Assembly (NCBI GenBank): GCA_017516865.1
Contig: JAFXAU010000008.1
Location: 1-64,000 of the forward strand
Origin: Bacteroidales bacterium
Lineage (GTDB): Bacteria; Bacteroidota; Bacteroidia; Bacteroidales; UBA1715
DNA length: 64,000 bases
Reading direction: 5' to 3'
Position 1 is the first letter of the stretch. Each line of letters opens with the position of its first letter. Of this stretch, positions 45,560 to 54,990 are shown one piece after another. Below the pieces are notes generated by a model. It was not told the origin of the DNA, did not search any database, and was given only the letters and a program-made list of their open reading frames with translations. The position numbers were made by a program, and so were the translations under genes.

Positions 45560-46840
45560 TTAGTACGCAAACAACGGATATTGTGCCATCATTTCGTTTA
45601 CTTGTTTGCGGACAGAAGCGATATTGTTTTCGTCTGTCGGTTTTTCCAGAACTTTGTCAATCAAGTTTACGATTGTACGGATTTCGTTTTCTTTCACGCC
45701 ACGAGTTGTGATTGCTGGTGTGCCAAAACGCAATCCCGAAGTTTGGAATGCGCTACGAGTATCGAATGGAACAAGGTTCTTGTTCGTTGTAATATCGGCA
45801 GCGACCAATGCTTCTTCAGCAATTTTACCCGTCAATTCTGCATTTTTCGGACGCAAGTCAACCAACATAGAGTGGTTGTCGGTTCCATCGGAAATGATTT
45901 TGTAGCCTTTTGACATAAATGATTCAGCCATCACTGCTGCATTTTTCTTAACTTGTTCTTGGTACGTTTTGAATTCTGGAGCGAGTGCTTCACCAAACGC
46001 AACGGCTTTTGCCGCAATCACATGTTCAAGCGGACCACCCTGCATTCCTGGGAATACAGCGGAATTTATCAATTGACCCATAGTTTTTACCACGCCTTTC
46101 GGTGTTTTCTTTCCCCATGGGTTTTCGAAATCCTTGCCAATCAATATAATACCTCCACGAGGGCCACGCAATGTCTTGTGTGTCGTAGACGTAACGATGT
46201 GAGCATATTTCACAGGGTTTTTCAACAAACCTGCAGCAATCAAACCAGCAGGGTGAGCCATATCGACCATGAAAATAGCACCAACTTTATCGGCGATAGC
46301 ACGCATTCTTTCATAATCCCATTCGCGGCTATAGGCAGAACCACCACCAATAATCAATTTTGGTTTTTCTGCCAATGCGATTTTTTCCATTTCATCGTAA
46401 TCAACACGACCAGTTTCTTTGTTCAAGAAATATGGAACTGGATGATAGATAAGTCCCGACGTATTTACTGGAGAGCCATGAGACAAGTGTCCACCGTGGT
46501 TCAAATCCAAACCCATGAATTTGTCGCCAGGATTCAAAATTGAAAGCAGAACCGCACCATTAGCCTGAGCACCAGAGTGAGGTTGCACGTTTACAAACTC
46601 GGCATCGTACAATTTTTTCAGACGTTCTATTGCCAATGTTTCAATTTCGTCAACAACTTCGCAACCGCCATAATGACGTTTGCCTGGGTAACCTTCAGCA
46701 TACTTGTTTGTGCAGTACGAACCCATTGCCTGCATAACTTGGTCACTTACAAAGTTTTCCGAAGCAATAAGTTCTATGCCCCGCATCTGTCTTTGATGTT
46801 CTTTTTCGATTAAATCAAAGATTGTATTGTCTCTATTCAT
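45560..46840 (-). CDS. glyA: Serine hydroxymethyltransferase
   Basis: 426 residues, PLP-dependent enzyme converting serine and tetrahydrofolate to glycine and methylene-THF, the main one-carbon source. Seen: [11 protein letters not shown] near the N-terminus, [13 protein letters not shown], the cofactor-binding HPAG region, and the Schiff-base Lys222 in the [13 protein letters not shown] motif. Length and order are normal. Cytoplasmic, single gene, with a TATTTTTG box at 46867-46874 upstream and no clear -33 match. Confidence 0.97.
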   Translation of the reverse strand: MNRDNTIFDLIEKEHQRQMRGIELIASENFVSDQVMQAMGSYCTNKYAEGYPGKRHYGGCEVVDEIETLAIERLKKLYDAEFVNVQPHSGAQANGAVLLSILNPGDKFMGLDLNHGGHLSHGSPVNTSGLIYHPVPYFLNKETGRVDYDEMEKIALAEKPKLIIGGGSAYSREWDYERMRAIADKVGAIFMVDMAHPAGLIAAGLLKNPVKYAHIVTSTTHKTLRGPRGGIILIGKDFENPWGKKTPKGVVKTMGQLINSAVFPGMQGGPLEHVIAAKAVAFGEALAPEFKTYQEQVKKNAAVMAESFMSKGYKIISDGTDNHSMLVDLRPKNAELTGKIAEEALVAADITTNKNLVPFDTRSAFQTSGLRFGTPAITTRGVKENEIRTIVNLIDKVLEKPTDENNIASVRKQVNEMMAQYPLFAY

Positions 46841-46866
46841 CCGTGTAAATTTTTATTTTGACGTCA

Positions 46867-46874
46867 CAAAAATA
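46867..46874 (-). promoter_or_regulatory. Putative -7 box of glyA
   Basis: TATTTTTG on the minus strand, 26 bases before the glyA start. No TTG box was identified, so this is only a partial match. Confidence 0.35.
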
Positions 46875-46940
46875 TTAAAAATGAGATACCATATAATATC
46901 TGAACGAACGAAGATATTAACAATTTTATGACGAAATTCA

Positions 46941-48797
46941 TCATATTTCGTCGATATCGACTCGCAGGTTTTCCATAGTGAAATTCTGTCTTTCTGGAGT
47001 ATTGTCACCCATGTAGAACCTCAGAATATCGTTAATTGGCGTGTCGTGGTCAATTACCACAGGTTCCAAGTGTATATCTTTCCCGATGAATACCGAGAAC
47101 TCATCCGGCGAGATTTCACCCAAACCTTTGAATCGTGTAATTTCCGGATCCGAAATTGATTTCAAGGCAGCCAAACGTTCTTCTTCCGTATAGCAATATT
47201 TTGTCGTTTTTTTATTGCGGACACGGAACAACGGAGTCTGCAAAATGTACACGTGTCCTTCGCGAACAAGGCTCGGGCAATATATTAAAAAGAACGAAAT
47301 CAACAACATACGTATGTGCATACCATCAACATCGGCATCGGTGGCAATTACAACTTTGTTGTAACGAAGATTTTCCAACGAACCTTCGATGTTGAGTGCC
47401 GCCAAAAGAAGATTTAACTCTTCGTTTCCATATATGTCTTGTTTCTTTGCCTTGTACGCATTCTTGGGCTTCCCTCTCAAACTAAACACAGCTTGCGTCG
47501 ACGCATTTCTTGATTTTGTAATCGAACCGCTGGCCGACAAACCCTCGGTAATGAAAAGACTCGTCTCATCGCGGAGTTCATGATTTGTATTGTAATGCAC
47601 ACGACAATCGCGGAGTTTCGGATTATGCAAACTTGCACGCTTTGTCATTGCCTTGTTGCGCACGACATCGATGGCCTTTCGTTCTTTTTCGGAATCTTGG
47701 ATTTTCTTCGCCATCACCTCGGTAATTTCGGGATGTTTGTGCAAGTAATCGTCAAGTTCCTGTTTCACAAAATCGTTCACAAACTTGTTGACGGAGATAC
47801 TGCCCTCGGTAGGTGCCATATCGCGCGAACCAAGTTTCACCTTAGTCTGACTTTCGAAGACTGGTTCCTCCACATTGAGTGCAATAGCTCCGACCACGCC
47901 GTTTCTAATATCAGAAAGTTCTTGATTCTTGTTGAAAAACTCCTTTATCGTTCTACCAATAGCCTCTCTATACGCCGCCTGATGCGTTCCTCCTTGAATT
48001 GTATGCTGACCGTTTACAAATGAAAAATACTCTTCGCCTATCTGTTCCGTATGAGTCAGTACAATTTCAATATCTTCGCCTTTAAGATGGATAATCGGAT
48101 ACAAAGGTTCTATCTGCTCTTTCGCAAAATTCTCGGTCAGCAAATCCCACAAGCCATTTTTTGAGTTGAACTTCTGACCATTATAATTTATTGTCAATCC
48201 CGTGTTTAGATACGAGTAATTGCGCATCATCGGTTCTATAAACTCGTCACGGAACGCATAATTCTCAAAGAGTCCTTTACTTGAATCCGGCTCGAATTCA
48301 ATAAGCGTACCTTGTGGAACGTTACCATCAGCTTTTATAACTCCCGAATCAGAATCAAGTTTCCCCTGCTTGAACTCAATCCTACGCGTCTCCCCGTTAC
48401 GGAACGACTGAGCAGAGAACTTCCACGAGAGTGCATTGACAGCCTTAGTACCAACACCGTTCAATCCGACTGATTTCTTAAATGCCTTTGAATCGTATTT
48501 AGCACCTGTGTTCAAAATCGACACGCAGTCAAGCAGTTTTCCCAACGGAATACCACGTCCATAGTCGCGAACAGAAACCTTGCCGTCTTTCACTGTCACA
48601 TCAATCACCTTTCCCGCCCCCATGCGGAATTCGTCAATAGAGTTGTCGATAACTTCCTTTATCAACACGTAAATTCCATCTTCAGGATGAGAGCCATCGC
48701 CAAGTTTGCCAATGTACATACCCGGACGAAGCCGAATATGTTCAACACCCTCGAGGGTTTTTATGTTTTCTTCGGTATATTCTAAGGTTTCTGCCAT
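46941..48797 (-). CDS. parE: Type IIA DNA topoisomerase subunit B, ParE-like
   Basis: 618 residues. GHKL ATPase domain ([40 protein letters not shown]), transducer domain ([13 protein letters not shown], ~265-380), and TOPRIM domain with [13 protein letters not shown] and [11 protein letters not shown]. It pairs with a ParC/GyrA-type subunit to pass one DNA duplex through another. The size and lack of a long insertion fit ParE rather than GyrB. The usual motif here is EGDSA; this protein has EGLSA. The catalytic Glu and the DxD pair are kept. No parC lies next to it: glyA follows, and the GmhB operon is on the same strand upstream. Confidence 0.9.
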   Translation of the reverse strand: MAETLEYTEENIKTLEGVEHIRLRPGMYIGKLGDGSHPEDGIYVLIKEVIDNSIDEFRMGAGKVIDVTVKDGKVSVRDYGRGIPLGKLLDCVSILNTGAKYDSKAFKKSVGLNGVGTKAVNALSWKFSAQSFRNGETRRIEFKQGKLDSDSGVIKADGNVPQGTLIEFEPDSSKGLFENYAFRDEFIEPMMRNYSYLNTGLTINYNGQKFNSKNGLWDLLTENFAKEQIEPLYPIIHLKGEDIEIVLTHTEQIGEEYFSFVNGQHTIQGGTHQAAYREAIGRTIKEFFNKNQELSDIRNGVVGAIALNVEEPVFESQTKVKLGSRDMAPTEGSISVNKFVNDFVKQELDDYLHKHPEITEVMAKKIQDSEKERKAIDVVRNKAMTKRASLHNPKLRDCRVHYNTNHELRDETSLFITEGLSASGSITKSRNASTQAVFSLRGKPKNAYKAKKQDIYGNEELNLLLAALNIEGSLENLRYNKVVIATDADVDGMHIRMLLISFFLIYCPSLVREGHVYILQTPLFRVRNKKTTKYCYTEEERLAALKSISDPEITRFKGLGEISPDEFSVFIGKDIHLEPVVIDHDTPINDILRFYMGDNTPERQNFTMENLRVDIDEI

Positions 48798-48820
48798 TTG
48801 CTATCTTCGGAATTTTATGG

Positions 48821-48828
48821 CAAATGTA
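48821..48828 (-). promoter_or_regulatory. Putative -7 box of the parE-like gene
   Basis: TACATTTG on the minus strand, 23 bases before the start codon. No clear -33 box. Confidence 0.35.
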
Positions 48829-48902
48829 CTTTTTCCTCCCGAAACGAAAGAATTTCTCGAACAGGAATAATTTACGAGTTATGAACAAGTGAAAATCGTT
48901 TC

Positions 48903-49397
48903 TTATTGACTAATTATTTTTCTGCAATATGGCACTATAGACTCGTTTTTACCAATTTTTACACCTGTAATCCCCGCACGACGGGCAGCTTCAATGTCGC
49001 GTTCTCCGTCGCCAATGAGGAATGAGGATGAACGGTCGACGTTGAATTGGACTACGGCATCGTCAATCATTTTTGTTCCAGGTTTACGACACTCGCATGG
49101 CCCTGATATTTCTGGATAATGCGGACAATAATACACGGCAGCAATTTCAATTCCACGTTTTTTTAGTTCGTCACACATATACGCATGGAGATTTTCAACA
49201 TCTTTTTCAGTATAAATCCCCTTGGCAACGCCTGCCTGATTGGTTATGACAATAAATATAAAGCCGGCATCGCGAAGCATACGCAAACCAGTAAAAATGC
49301 CTCGATTGAATTTAAAATCTTCTTTTCGATACGTATAATATAATGTACCGTCGTTAATAACACCGTCTCTATCAAGAAAAATTGCCTTAACTCCCAT
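48903..49397 (-). CDS. HAD-family GmhB-like histidinol/heptose-bisphosphate phosphatase
   Basis: 164 residues, cytoplasmic. HAD motif I FLDRDGVIND (nucleophile Asp9, acid Asp11), motif II VITNQAGVAKG, and the zinc-binding loop CPHYPEISGPCECRKPG typical of GmhB/HisB-N type phosphatases; motif IV GDGERDIEAARRAG. GmhB removes the 7-phosphate of heptose bisphosphate during LPS core synthesis. No heptose genes are nearby, so the natural substrate stays open. It begins 3 bases after the PhnP-like gene and ends the HD-MBL-HAD operon. Confidence 0.85.
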   Translation of the reverse strand: MGVKAIFLDRDGVINDGTLYYTYRKEDFKFNRGIFTGLRMLRDAGFIFIVITNQAGVAKGIYTEKDVENLHAYMCDELKKRGIEIAAVYYCPHYPEISGPCECRKPGTKMIDDAVVQFNVDRSSSFLIGDGERDIEAARRAGITGVKIGKNESIVPYCRKIISQ

Positions 49398-49400
49398 AAC

Positions 49401-50177
49401 TCATAATTCTATTGTAAGTCCATCATACGCCAGATGCACATTTTCGGGAAGTCCCCGACTTGTTTCCACATACAAACCGATATCGTGACTGCAATGTGTC
49501 AAATAAGCCTGTTTGGGCTTAATTTTTTCTATAATTTCCAACGCCTGTGCAACACAAAAATGAGAATAATGTGGTTTGAACCGAAGAGCATTTATCACCA
49601 AAACCTCAACATTTTCAAGCAGTTTCATTGTTTCATCGGAAATACTCGAAGCATCGGTTATATAGGCAAACTGTCCTACTCTATAGCCAAAAATCGGCAA
49701 TTCTAAATGTTTCACCCGCAACGGCTGAATCTTAATTCCCTTATAATCAAATGCCTGCTCCGTTATTTCATGAATATCCATCATCGGAACGCCAGGATAG
49801 GGATGATCGGAAAATACATACGAAAATTCCCGACGAATTGCATCGGCGACACGTTTTTCGGCAAAAATCGGCATAGGCTGCATTCGCATGAAATTAAACG
49901 GCCGAATATCATCAAGTCCAGCAAGATGGTCTTTATGTTCGTGTGTAATCAGCAGAGCATCAAGCGATTCAATTTTATGCGCCAACATTTGCTGACGAAA
50001 ATCACAGCCTGTATCAATCACAAAATGTACCCCATTGACGTCCAAATAAAACGCCGTACGAAGACGACTGTCACGAGGGTCGGAAGATTCGCACACTGCA
50101 CAATGACAACCAATCACAGGAACACCTTGCGACGTTCCGGTTCCGAGAAAAATTCCGTGTATTGAATATCGTTCCAT
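49401..50177 (-). CDS. PhnP-like metallo-beta-lactamase-fold hydrolase
   Basis: 258 residues, cytoplasmic. The N-terminal FLGTGTSQGVPVIGCHC holds Cys24, Cys26 and Cys29 of the structural zinc site seen in PhnP-like proteins. The active-site motif THEHKDHLAGLDD supplies His79, His81, Asp83 and His84 for two metals. The C-terminal THCSHDIGL and AYDGLTIEL strand complete the fold. Relatives cleave cyclic phosphodiesters or process modified nucleotides and cofactors; the true substrate is unknown. Start overlaps the HD phosphodiesterase stop by one base, so they are co-translated. Confidence 0.88.
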   Translation of the reverse strand: MERYSIHGIFLGTGTSQGVPVIGCHCAVCESSDPRDSRLRTAFYLDVNGVHFVIDTGCDFRQQMLAHKIESLDALLITHEHKDHLAGLDDIRPFNFMRMQPMPIFAEKRVADAIRREFSYVFSDHPYPGVPMMDIHEITEQAFDYKGIKIQPLRVKHLELPIFGYRVGQFAYITDASSISDETMKLLENVEVLVINALRFKPHYSHFCVAQALEIIEKIKPKQAYLTHCSHDIGLYVETSRGLPENVHLAYDGLTIEL

Positions 50178-52261
50178 TATTTCTTATCTTCATCTTCGGG
50201 ATATGGGACACGAGCATGATACAAGTTTATCAACTTCTCGACGAACACCGATTTTACAATATCTAAATCCTTGAGCGTGATGTCGGCATATTCCAACTGC
50301 TTACTTTGAATTAGATGGTCGACGATTTTTTGCACCAGGACTTCGATTTGTTCACGTGTTTCCAAGTGCGCACTCCGCGAAGCCGCTTCAACCGCGTCTG
50401 CTATCATGATAACCGCAAGTTCTTTATTCACAACCTTCGACGTTGGATATTGGAACATTTTTTCGTCAAATTCCTCACCCGGATGCATTTTTTTGTACTT
50501 GTCAAGGAAAAACATTGTCTTTGAGTTTCCGTGATGACCGTAAATAATTTTCTCCAATGAATACGGCAAGCCATTTTTCCGAGAAAGTTCACGTCCATAA
50601 ATCACATGGTTGATAATAATCTCCGCACTTTTCTCAGGAGGAAGGTTATCATGAGGATTTTCCTTAAATGTCTGATTTTCAACAAAAAAAGCTGGATTTT
50701 TCAATTTACCTATATCGTGGTACAAACCGCCAATTCGTCCTAATAGCGCATTTCCTCCAATTTCACGTAATGCGACCTCAACAAAATTTGCCACCTGCAA
50801 CGAATGTTGGAATGTTCCTGGAGCCTTGTCTGACAATTCACGCAACAAACCACGACTCGTGTCCGACAACTCAAACAATGTTATGTCTGATGGGAAACGG
50901 AATATTTTTTCAAAAATAAAAATCAACAAATACGTTGTCAGCAATAGCACACAACTTGCCAAGAACCACAACAGCTGAGTCCAGTCAATATCGGAAACAC
51001 CACCCAATTTGACTAGCGAAAGTCCGAAATATATAATTGTATACGAGACAAAACTCAAAATTGCCGTCCAAAACAAAAAACTACGCTGATAGTGGTTTCC
51101 CAAACTATAAATGGCTATGGCACCGACGGAAATTTGCAAGAAAATAAAATCGAACGGATTCGGTGCGATGAAACCGATAATCATCATTGTGACTATATGC
51201 ACGAACAATGCCACACGCACGTTCATAAAGTTTTTTATCAGTATCGGCAATGCCACATACGGAATCAAATAAATGCTGATGTGGTTGAATTTGAGCGTTG
51301 CCGTAGCCAAAGCCACGAACATCACAACCACCGTGACGAGGAACAATGAATTTTTCACGCTGGTGAATGCTTCAAGGTCGGAATATTTTATCAGCAGCAG
51401 CAGCACGATAAACGAGACGAGCAACAAAATCAGATGCCCCGTCAGAATTGCAATTTTGCCGTCGAACGTAACATTTCCCGATTCGTATTCTTTTTTCAAA
51501 GAATCAAGAATTTTCTTGTCTTTTTCCGTCACAACGGAGCCACGGCTGATTATTCGCGTGCCTTCACTCACGTAACCGTGTTTTTCGGAGACCGTCGAAA
51601 GCAATTTTGCCTTTTGTTTCGACGATTCTTCTTCTTCATATAATGTATTCGGCACAAGCGAAGAATAAATAATTTCCTTGAAACGAACGCGCTGGAGTGA
51701 ATCGAAAGACGCAGGGATTTCCTGCATCAAGTCGCCATGAGCTTCGGGCAACGTGAGGACCGAATTGATTGAAATTTTCTTCCGCAGCGGAATTTTTTCA
51801 ACAACAAGCGTTTTGTATGGTTTCTGCACATCAATGATTCCATTAGCATAAATCGTCCGCAACTTTTTCTCAAAACCGTTCATCCCCTGATTTACCATCA
51901 AAGAATGAAAACTCGGAACATCAACCGTATCTGGAATTTGAGAACCGAAAACACGCATATACTGCGAATAAATTGAATCACACACTTTCGCATAAATTGT
52001 CGTGTCGAAAACGTAATACGGCGAAAAAGTTTTCATCACACTATCGCGTTGCGACTGAATTTCTTCTTCAGTTTTGTCTATCGAAAACGTAAACGGCGCG
52101 TACAAATCGTCGTGAAACCACACCTTGTTTTGCTGATATTCATACTCAAATTTCTTTTCGTTTGGCAGCAGCAGAAGTATCATTGCCATGCCGAACGAGA
52201 ACAAAATGACCGATAAAATTTCGACCTTGTTTTTCCGTAAAAAGAAAAAAAATTTCCTCAT
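50177..52261 (-). CDS. 7TM-HD membrane phosphodiesterase, PgpH-like
   Basis: 694 residues. One N-terminal membrane span (~15-32), an extracytoplasmic 7TMR-HDED domain (~40-270), seven membrane spans (~275-460), then a cytoplasmic HD domain with GRIGGLYHDIGKLKNP (HD near residue 515), IINHVIYGRELSRK and IIYGHHGNS. PgpH of Listeria breaks down cyclic-di-AMP with this architecture, and Bacteroidota homologues are common, so c-di-AMP turnover and osmotic control are a fair inference. It heads an operon with an MBL hydrolase and a HAD phosphatase; all three act on phosphate esters. Confidence 0.9.
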   Translation of the reverse strand: MRKFFFFLRKNKVEILSVILFSFGMAMILLLLPNEKKFEYEYQQNKVWFHDDLYAPFTFSIDKTEEEIQSQRDSVMKTFSPYYVFDTTIYAKVCDSIYSQYMRVFGSQIPDTVDVPSFHSLMVNQGMNGFEKKLRTIYANGIIDVQKPYKTLVVEKIPLRKKISINSVLTLPEAHGDLMQEIPASFDSLQRVRFKEIIYSSLVPNTLYEEEESSKQKAKLLSTVSEKHGYVSEGTRIISRGSVVTEKDKKILDSLKKEYESGNVTFDGKIAILTGHLILLLVSFIVLLLLIKYSDLEAFTSVKNSLFLVTVVVMFVALATATLKFNHISIYLIPYVALPILIKNFMNVRVALFVHIVTMMIIGFIAPNPFDFIFLQISVGAIAIYSLGNHYQRSFLFWTAILSFVSYTIIYFGLSLVKLGGVSDIDWTQLLWFLASCVLLLTTYLLIFIFEKIFRFPSDITLFELSDTSRGLLRELSDKAPGTFQHSLQVANFVEVALREIGGNALLGRIGGLYHDIGKLKNPAFFVENQTFKENPHDNLPPEKSAEIIINHVIYGRELSRKNGLPYSLEKIIYGHHGNSKTMFFLDKYKKMHPGEEFDEKMFQYPTSKVVNKELAVIMIADAVEAASRSAHLETREQIEVLVQKIVDHLIQSKQLEYADITLKDLDIVKSVFVEKLINLYHARVPYPEDEDKK

Positions 52262-52328
52262 TGAAAATTTGTTTTAAAATTCGCAAGTAAAAATATATAT
52301 TTACGAGCAATTTTTAAGCATAAATCGA

Positions 52329-52997
52329 ATGACAAAATTACGATTAGTTTTCAACGTAGAGGAAGAAGTACTTACAAACGAGAAGTATTTCATTCAAAAA
52401 GACATGTTAAACCACATTGCAATGGTGTTGTCGAACATTCGCAACAGCGAGAACGACGTCATACTCGTCACGGCTGGTGCAATTGCCTCCGGTATAGAAC
52501 AGGCAAGGATTTCAAAGTATCCAACGGAGTTGAGTGACAAACAGGCTCTCGCCGCAATCGGGCAAGTTGAGTTAATCAAACGCTATCAAAATATTTTTGA
52601 CGAATATACTCAAATGATTGCCCAAGTTTTGCTTGCAAGAGACATTATTGACAATCAAAAACAGCAATTCAACGCACGAAACACGTTCAAAAAATTACTT
52701 TCGTTAGGAATAATTCCCGTCATAAACGAAAACGACACTATTTCGACAGCCGACATTCAACAAGAAAACAACTATGATTTGACGGTTCTTGTGGCAAACA
52801 TTATTTCTGCTCATGCCTTAATTCAAATCAATAAAGACTATTCTTTCAACGTACTTTTCAAAGGAAACAACTATTATTTCCATTGCAAAGACAAAGACGA
52901 ATTGTTCCGTTTCATTCGCGAAACGAATGCGAAAAAGACTATCAACAAGGCATTTCAATATCCTGCGGTATTCCCGACACAAAGCAAGAATTTTTAA
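52329..52997 (+). CDS. Degenerate glutamate 5-kinase-like protein
   Basis: 222 residues, much shorter than glutamate 5-kinase (~250-370) and lacking the C-terminal part. The amino-acid-kinase fold is clear: VTAGAIASG (47-55), SDKQALAAIGQVELIKRY (69-86), AQVLLARD (98-105), NARNTFKKLL, and VINENDTIS (131-139). But the phosphate-binding segment usually read as VKIGSSxLT is here FNVEEEVLT: Lys becomes Asn9 and GSS becomes three Glu. The GDND motif becomes ENNY (146-149), losing both Asp. The ATP-site Lys region downstream is absent. It probably cannot phosphorylate glutamate. The ORF is intact and coupled to the next gene, so it may have a structural or regulatory role. No proA is nearby. Confidence 0.75.
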   Translation: MTKLRLVFNVEEEVLTNEKYFIQKDMLNHIAMVLSNIRNSENDVILVTAGAIASGIEQARISKYPTELSDKQALAAIGQVELIKRYQNIFDEYTQMIAQVLLARDIIDNQKQQFNARNTFKKLLSLGIIPVINENDTISTADIQQENNYDLTVLVANIISAHALIQINKDYSFNVLFKGNNYYFHCKDKDELFRFIRETNAKKTINKAFQYPAVFPTQSKNF

Positions 52998-52999
52998 CG

Positions 53000-53806
53000 G
53001 TGGCAAAAAATTTCTGCATTTATAATAATGAATTGACGAAAATCGAAACGCTCAACAAGGCACCGATTTTCGTTGTGAACGAATGTGAAAAAGAAGACAT
53101 CAGACTTTACAACACACGTCCGTTCTGTCTTTCGGCACACGTCGAGAATATTTGCAAAAGGCTAAAAAAAAGAAATGTAGAAATTTCCAATGCAATTACC
53201 ACCCAAAACATTGACCATCAAATTCATCGATTGCTTAATGTAAATAAAGTTTACAAAGGCGGATTTTGTCAATTGCTTGTGTTTTGGCAAATTTACCCTG
53301 AAAAAAGTAGCGTAAATTATTGTCTGTTCGTTTCCCCTTTAGACGAAGAAAAATATTTTTTCAACCGTGAAGGTCTTGTCATTCAAATTGATACAACGGC
53401 AAAGACGATCCAAACAACCGACAGAATTTCGTCATTCACTTTGCCAGAAGAAAAAAATTTTTCGTGTTATTGCGACAAAACCGACAGACTTTCGGACATT
53501 GAAGGTGCCGACATTCTTTTTTTACAGAACGACACTATTTTCGTCACCGACAACACGTTACCGTTCACAAAATTATACGTCAGTTTTCTTGAACGAAACA
53601 GCTGGAACGTTTCTCGGAAAGAATTTCTTACAAAAAACGATTTACTGCAATGCAACGACATAGTATTATGCAGTTCGTTCATCGGTCTGCAATGGGTAAG
53701 CAAGGTGCTATACTGTGAAAACAGCACAATAGCCACGTCGTATCACAGTTATGATTATGCCCGGACATTACATGCCGAAATGCAGAAGTTTATCACGGAA
53801 TTATAA
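53000..53806 (+). CDS. Degenerate class IV aminotransferase-like protein
   Basis: 268 residues starting with GTG at 53000, 2 bases after the upstream stop; the reading frame is open further upstream, but only as an overlap with the kinase-like gene. The start VAKNFCIYNNELTKIETL and IRLYNTRPFCLSAHVENICKRL resemble branched-chain aminotransferase and 4-amino-4-deoxychorismate lyase N-termini. ILFLQNDTIFVTDNTLPFTKLYV resembles their C-terminal part. The block between, where class IV enzymes carry the catalytic Lys and the E-x-S-x-S-N-x-F motif, is shortened and holds neither. PLP chemistry is therefore unlikely. It probably works with the kinase-like neighbour. Family placement is tentative. Confidence 0.6.
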   Translation: MAKNFCIYNNELTKIETLNKAPIFVVNECEKEDIRLYNTRPFCLSAHVENICKRLKKRNVEISNAITTQNIDHQIHRLLNVNKVYKGGFCQLLVFWQIYPEKSSVNYCLFVSPLDEEKYFFNREGLVIQIDTTAKTIQTTDRISSFTLPEEKNFSCYCDKTDRLSDIEGADILFLQNDTIFVTDNTLPFTKLYVSFLERNSWNVSRKEFLTKNDLLQCNDIVLCSSFIGLQWVSKVLYCENSTIATSYHSYDYARTLHAEMQKFITEL

Positions 53807-53837
53807 CAATCTGTTTTTCACCAGTCAGAATAAATTC

Positions 53838-53845
53838 TATCTTTG
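53838..53845 (+). promoter_or_regulatory. Putative -7 box of tgt
   Basis: TATCTTTG, 14 bases before the GTG start of tgt, in the 53-base gap after the aminotransferase-like gene. No clear TTG box. Confidence 0.4.
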
Positions 53846-53859
53846 TCAAAAATTAGTCT

Positions 53860-54990
53860 GTGCAGTTCGAAGTTCAACATACAAGCAGTCATTGTAACGC
53901 CCGTGCAGGACGCATTACAACCGACCACGGAGAAATCCTTACGCCGATATTCATGCCCGTCGGAACGGCAGGAACGGTTAAAGGCGTTCACATTAGAGAA
54001 CTGAAAGACGAAGTAAAAGCACAAATCATTCTTGGAAATACATACCACCTATATCTTCGACCAGGGTTGAGCATACTTAAAGAAGCCGGTGGACTCCACA
54101 AATTCAACGGTTGGGACAAGCCAATATTGACCGACAGCGGCGGTTTTCAAGTCTTTTCGCTTACCGAAAACCGAAAACTTACCGAAGAAGGGGCCCATTT
54201 CCGTTCGCACATCGACGGGTCAAAACATTTGTTCACCCCCGAAAATGTTGTCGACACCCAAAGAATTATCGGTGCCGACATTATCATGGCACTTGACGAA
54301 TGTACACCAGGAACCGCCGACTACAATTATGCGAAAAAATCTCTCGACCTGACGCACAGATGGCTCGACAGAGGAATCAAACATTTCGACGAAACAGAAC
54401 CGCTCTACGGTTACAGTCAGACTTTTTTCCCGATAGTTCAAGGCTGCACATATAAAGATTTACGCATAAAATCTGCGGAATACATTACCTCGCTCAACCG
54501 CGAAGGGAACGCAATCGGCGGACTTGCGGTAGGCGAACCTGAAGACGTGATGTACGAAATGATTGAAGTTGTAAACGACATTCTTCCGAAAGACAAGCCC
54601 CGCTACCTTATGGGCGTAGGAACACCTGTGAACATTTTGGAAGCAATTTACCGTGGCGTTGACATGTTCGACTGCGTGATGCCGACACGAAACGGGCGGA
54701 ACGGCATGCTGTTCACATGGGACGGCATTATCAATATAAAAAACAAGAAATGGGAAAACGACTTCTCGCCCATCGAAGAAAACGGAGCCACGTTTGTCGA
54801 TACGGAATATTCCAAAGCGTATCTCCATCATCTTATTAAATGCAACGAAATCTTAGGCGCGCAAATCGCCAGCATTCATAATTTAGGTTTCTATCTGGCT
54901 TTGGTTTCGGAAGCACGCCGACACATTCAAAACGACACATTCTGTGAATGGAAAAATAAAATGGTAATTCAATTGTCTCAACGAGTATGA
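53860..54990 (+). CDS. tgt: Queuine tRNA-ribosyltransferase
   Basis: 376 residues with a GTG start. It swaps guanine-34 for preQ1 in tRNAs with GUN anticodons. Seen: substrate pocket LTDSGGFQVFSL with Asp in TDSGG, IIMALDECTPG, GLAVGEPEDVMYEM, YLMGVGTP, and MFDCVMPTRNGRNG with the catalytic Asp in DCVMPTR. The usual CxCxxC zinc site near residue 300 is not seen. In its place is FVDTEYSKAYLHHLIKCNEILG, so the metal site looks altered or missing. lptG follows with a 4-base overlap. Confidence 0.93.
   Translation: MQFEVQHTSSHCNARAGRITTDHGEILTPIFMPVGTAGTVKGVHIRELKDEVKAQIILGNTYHLYLRPGLSILKEAGGLHKFNGWDKPILTDSGGFQVFSLTENRKLTEEGAHFRSHIDGSKHLFTPENVVDTQRIIGADIIMALDECTPGTADYNYAKKSLDLTHRWLDRGIKHFDETEPLYGYSQTFFPIVQGCTYKDLRIKSAEYITSLNREGNAIGGLAVGEPEDVMYEMIEVVNDILPKDKPRYLMGVGTPVNILEAIYRGVDMFDCVMPTRNGRNGMLFTWDGIINIKNKKWENDFSPIEENGATFVDTEYSKAYLHHLIKCNEILGAQIASIHNLGFYLALVSEARRHIQNDTFCEWKNKMVIQLSQRV

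Noticed and set aside
52883-53002. An upstream TTG start for the aminotransferase-like gene.
   Set aside because: It would overlap the kinase-like gene by 115 bases and add residues without homology; the GTG at 53000 follows the stop directly and begins where the family N-terminus begins.
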